The position numbers and the translations under genes are program-made. The notes under the pieces are model-generated. The model saw only the letters and a program-made list of their open reading frames with translations, had not been told where the DNA came from and did no database searches. Shown one piece after another: positions 5,652 through 6,484 of a stretch of 6,484 nt of DNA. This stretch comes from Actinomycetota bacterium. GTDB lineage: Bacteria; Actinomycetota; Acidimicrobiia; IMCC26256; JACDBD01. The stretch spans positions 1-6,484 of the forward strand of contig JACDBD010000412.1 in assembly GCA_013695115.1 (NCBI GenBank). The letters run 5' to 3'. Numbering within the stretch: position 1 is the stretch's first letter; each line of letters starts with the position of its first letter.

Positions 5652-6134
5652 CTACCAGTCGAGCGCGCAGGCGGGATCGACGCCGAGGACGGCGAGCATC
5701 CGGCCCAGCCCGATGAACGTCATGATGCAGAGGCTGAGGTCGACGATCTCCTCGTCGGAATAGCCGGCCCGCATGCGGCGCCAGAAGTCGTCGTCGAGGT
5801 TGGTGTGGTCGAGGGCGAAGCGCTCGGCGTACTCGATTGCCAGCCTCTCGCGCTCGGAGTAGTCGTCACGCTCCCGATACTCGGCGACGTGCGCGTACAT
5901 CTCTTCGGTTACGCCCTGCTGCGCCACCGACGCAGCCCGATACGTCAGTCATATTGGGCACTCGTTGATCTGGGCGATGCGCATACGGGCGACCTCGCGC
6001 TCGCGTACCGGGATGATGCTCTTGTTGTAGGCCGCATGCGCGAGCTTCCCGGCGGCGATGCCGAGCTCCGGGCGCATGAGAAAGAGCTGCGTCGCCTCGC
6101 CGCCCTCGCCATCCGGGATGTCGATCCGAGCCAT
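5652..6134 (-). CDS. AhpD/CMD-like protein with in-frame UGA, candidate CxxU selenoprotein
   Basis: Read through one internal TGA (5951-5949), this is a 160-residue protein of the carboxymuconolactone decarboxylase/AhpD-like family, which are small helical proteins whose CxxC pair carries out thiol redox chemistry. It opens with MARIDIPDGEGG, typical for the family, and ends cleanly at Trp160. AhpD's catalytic Glu-x11-Cys-x2-Cys pattern is present as Glu47, Cys59 and codon 62, with TGA exactly at the second cysteine (INECPI-TGA-LTYR). AhpD's downstream His corresponds to Arg66. Both halves are in the same frame and both look conserved, for example the RERLAIEYAERFALDH segment about residues 95-110 and LSLCIMTFIGLGR near the end. 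The start ATG 6134 has GAGG eight bases upstream. It follows the Rpf-like gene by 25 bp on the same strand. Selenocysteine is my preferred reading; a TGC/TGT-to-TGA nonsense mutation or a sequencing error is the alternative. A GTG at 5927 would give only a truncated 91-residue product without the redox motif. Confidence 0.72.
5911..5945 (-). promoter_or_regulatory. SECIS-like stem-loop downstream of the in-frame UGA
   Basis: On the - strand, counting from the base after the UGA, bases 13-18 (GCTGCG, 5936-5931) pair perfectly with bases 26-31 (CGCAGC, 5923-5918) around a seven-base loop UCGGUGG (5930-5924). A U-G closure would leave a five-base loop with G at its second position. Four further pairs (bases 4-7 with 35-38) can form a lower stem across an internal loop. 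Bacterial SECIS elements are stem-loops just after the UGA with the apical loop roughly 16-37 bases downstream and a G in its first two positions. The position here fits and is close to that of E. coli fdhF. GC-rich coding DNA forms stems easily, so covariation is needed. Confidence 0.5.
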
Positions 6135-6159
6135 CTCTACGGCCTCGCTCGCTGCGGTA

Positions 6160-6484
6160 CTAGCACCGGCCGCCCCACGGGCCCTTGCCCTGCCACTGGT
6201 AGAGCGTCCAGGCCATGTCGTCCTGGTCGTACTCGGACGCGCCGCGGGGGTCGAGGCCGATGAGCTCGAGCCGCCCGGCGTGGTTGGCGGCCGAGTTCCA
6301 GGTGCTCTGGAGGAACTGGTAGGCGCCGTAGTACGGGCCGGAGCCGTTGTAGGCCTGATAGTTCCCACCGCTCTCGATCGCACGCGTGCAGGCGAGGAAC
6401 GGGTCCCAGTGCTGCGGGTGCTCACCCGGCGTGGGGTTGTAGTTGGCCGGCGGCGTCGGCGTCGGCGCCGGGGGCGCGGCGGAC
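6160..6484 (-). CDS. Rpf/transglycosylase-like cell-wall hydrolase, C-terminal part
   Basis: The frame enters from the right edge of the window (first full codon at 6483) and gives 107 residues to the TAG at 6162-6160. It has no start codon in the window, so a start-based gene search would miss it. A Pro/Thr/Ala-rich linker (visible residues 1-20) is followed by a lysozyme-like domain of the resuscitation-promoting-factor/transglycosylase type: FLACTRAIESGGNYQAYNG, then GPYYGAYQFLQSTWNSAA, then LYQWQGKGPWGGRC. The predicted catalytic glutamate is visible residue 37 in AIESGGNY. Cys32 and the last residue, Cys107, could form the domain's disulfide. Such proteins are exported and cleave peptidoglycan glycan strands. 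The domain sits at the extreme C terminus, and signal peptide and any other domains lie outside the window. The next gene on this strand, the AhpD-like one, starts 25 bp downstream, so the two may share a transcript. Confidence 0.85.
   Translation of the reverse strand, partial: SAAPPAPTPTPPANYNPTPGEHPQHWDPFLACTRAIESGGNYQAYNGSGPYYGAYQFLQSTWNSAANHAGRLELIGLDPRGASEYDQDDMAWTLYQWQGKGPWGGRC

Noticed and set aside
5652..5927. A separate 91-residue gene starting at GTG 5927.
   Set aside because: It lacks the family's N-terminal half and redox motif, has no ribosome site, and the missing half lies directly upstream in the same frame across one TGA.
5940..5960. A frameshift in the AhpD-like gene.
   Set aside because: Both halves are in the same frame, so the interruption is one stop codon and not an insertion or deletion.
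5949..6425. A 158-residue - strand frame ending at the TGA as a complete protein.
   Set aside because: Its first 97 residues are Ser/Thr/Arg-rich shadow of the Rpf-like gene in another frame. Only the part from ATG 6134 is family-like.
1..6484. CRISPR array, tRNA/rRNA genes, insertion sequence ends, or attachment sites.
   Set aside because: No regularly spaced repeats, cloverleaf-like sequence, transposase motifs or flanking direct repeats were seen. Base composition and codon style look uniform across the window.

Overview
The window comes from a high-GC genome, by eye about two-thirds G+C. It is closely packed, uses GTG starts, and carries families typical of Actinomycetota: tandem double-hotdog acyl-CoA thioesterases, zinc-type and short-chain dehydrogenases, a secreted Rpf/transglycosylase-like protein and short secreted proteins of unknown function. 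Acidimicrobiia or a relative is my best guess. That is inference, because no rRNA or other phylogenetic marker is present.

Layout from left to right. (1) A + strand cluster: the 3' end of a class I SAM methyltransferase (1-306), then two paralogous double-hotdog thioesterase-like genes (317-1153 and 1150-1953) joined by an ATGA stop/start overlap. (2) A - strand zinc-dependent medium-chain dehydrogenase (1934-3172). Its 3' end overlaps the second thioesterase gene by 20 bp over a 16-bp perfect palindrome. (3) A 53-bp divergent intergenic region with a symmetric -10-like element, leading rightwards to an exported protein (3226-3879) and then an NADP-type short-chain dehydrogenase (3953-4777). 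A possible 16-codon upstream ORF sits between those two. (4) A membrane-anchored, His-rich protein of unrecognised family (4832-5638), preceded by a striking inverted repeat that ends at the base before its ATG. (5) On the - strand, the C-terminal end of an Rpf/lysozyme-like cell-wall hydrolase (6160 to window end), followed 25 bp later by an AhpD/carboxymuconolactone-decarboxylase-like gene (5652-6134).

The most interesting item is that last gene. It is complete and in one frame, but it is interrupted by a single TGA codon. The TGA sits exactly where the second cysteine of the catalytic CxxC motif belongs (Cys59-Pro-Ile-TGA62), with the family's catalytic Glu at the expected distance (Glu47). 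A 6-bp perfect stem with a 7-base G-containing loop lies 12 bases after the TGA, in the position expected for a bacterial SECIS element. The simplest exciting reading is a CxxU selenoprotein that ordinary gene callers would split or truncate. The alternative is a nonsense mutation or a base-call error.

The methyltransferase, thioesterases and dehydrogenases suggest lipid or acyl-CoA secondary metabolism, but no pathway can be named from this window.
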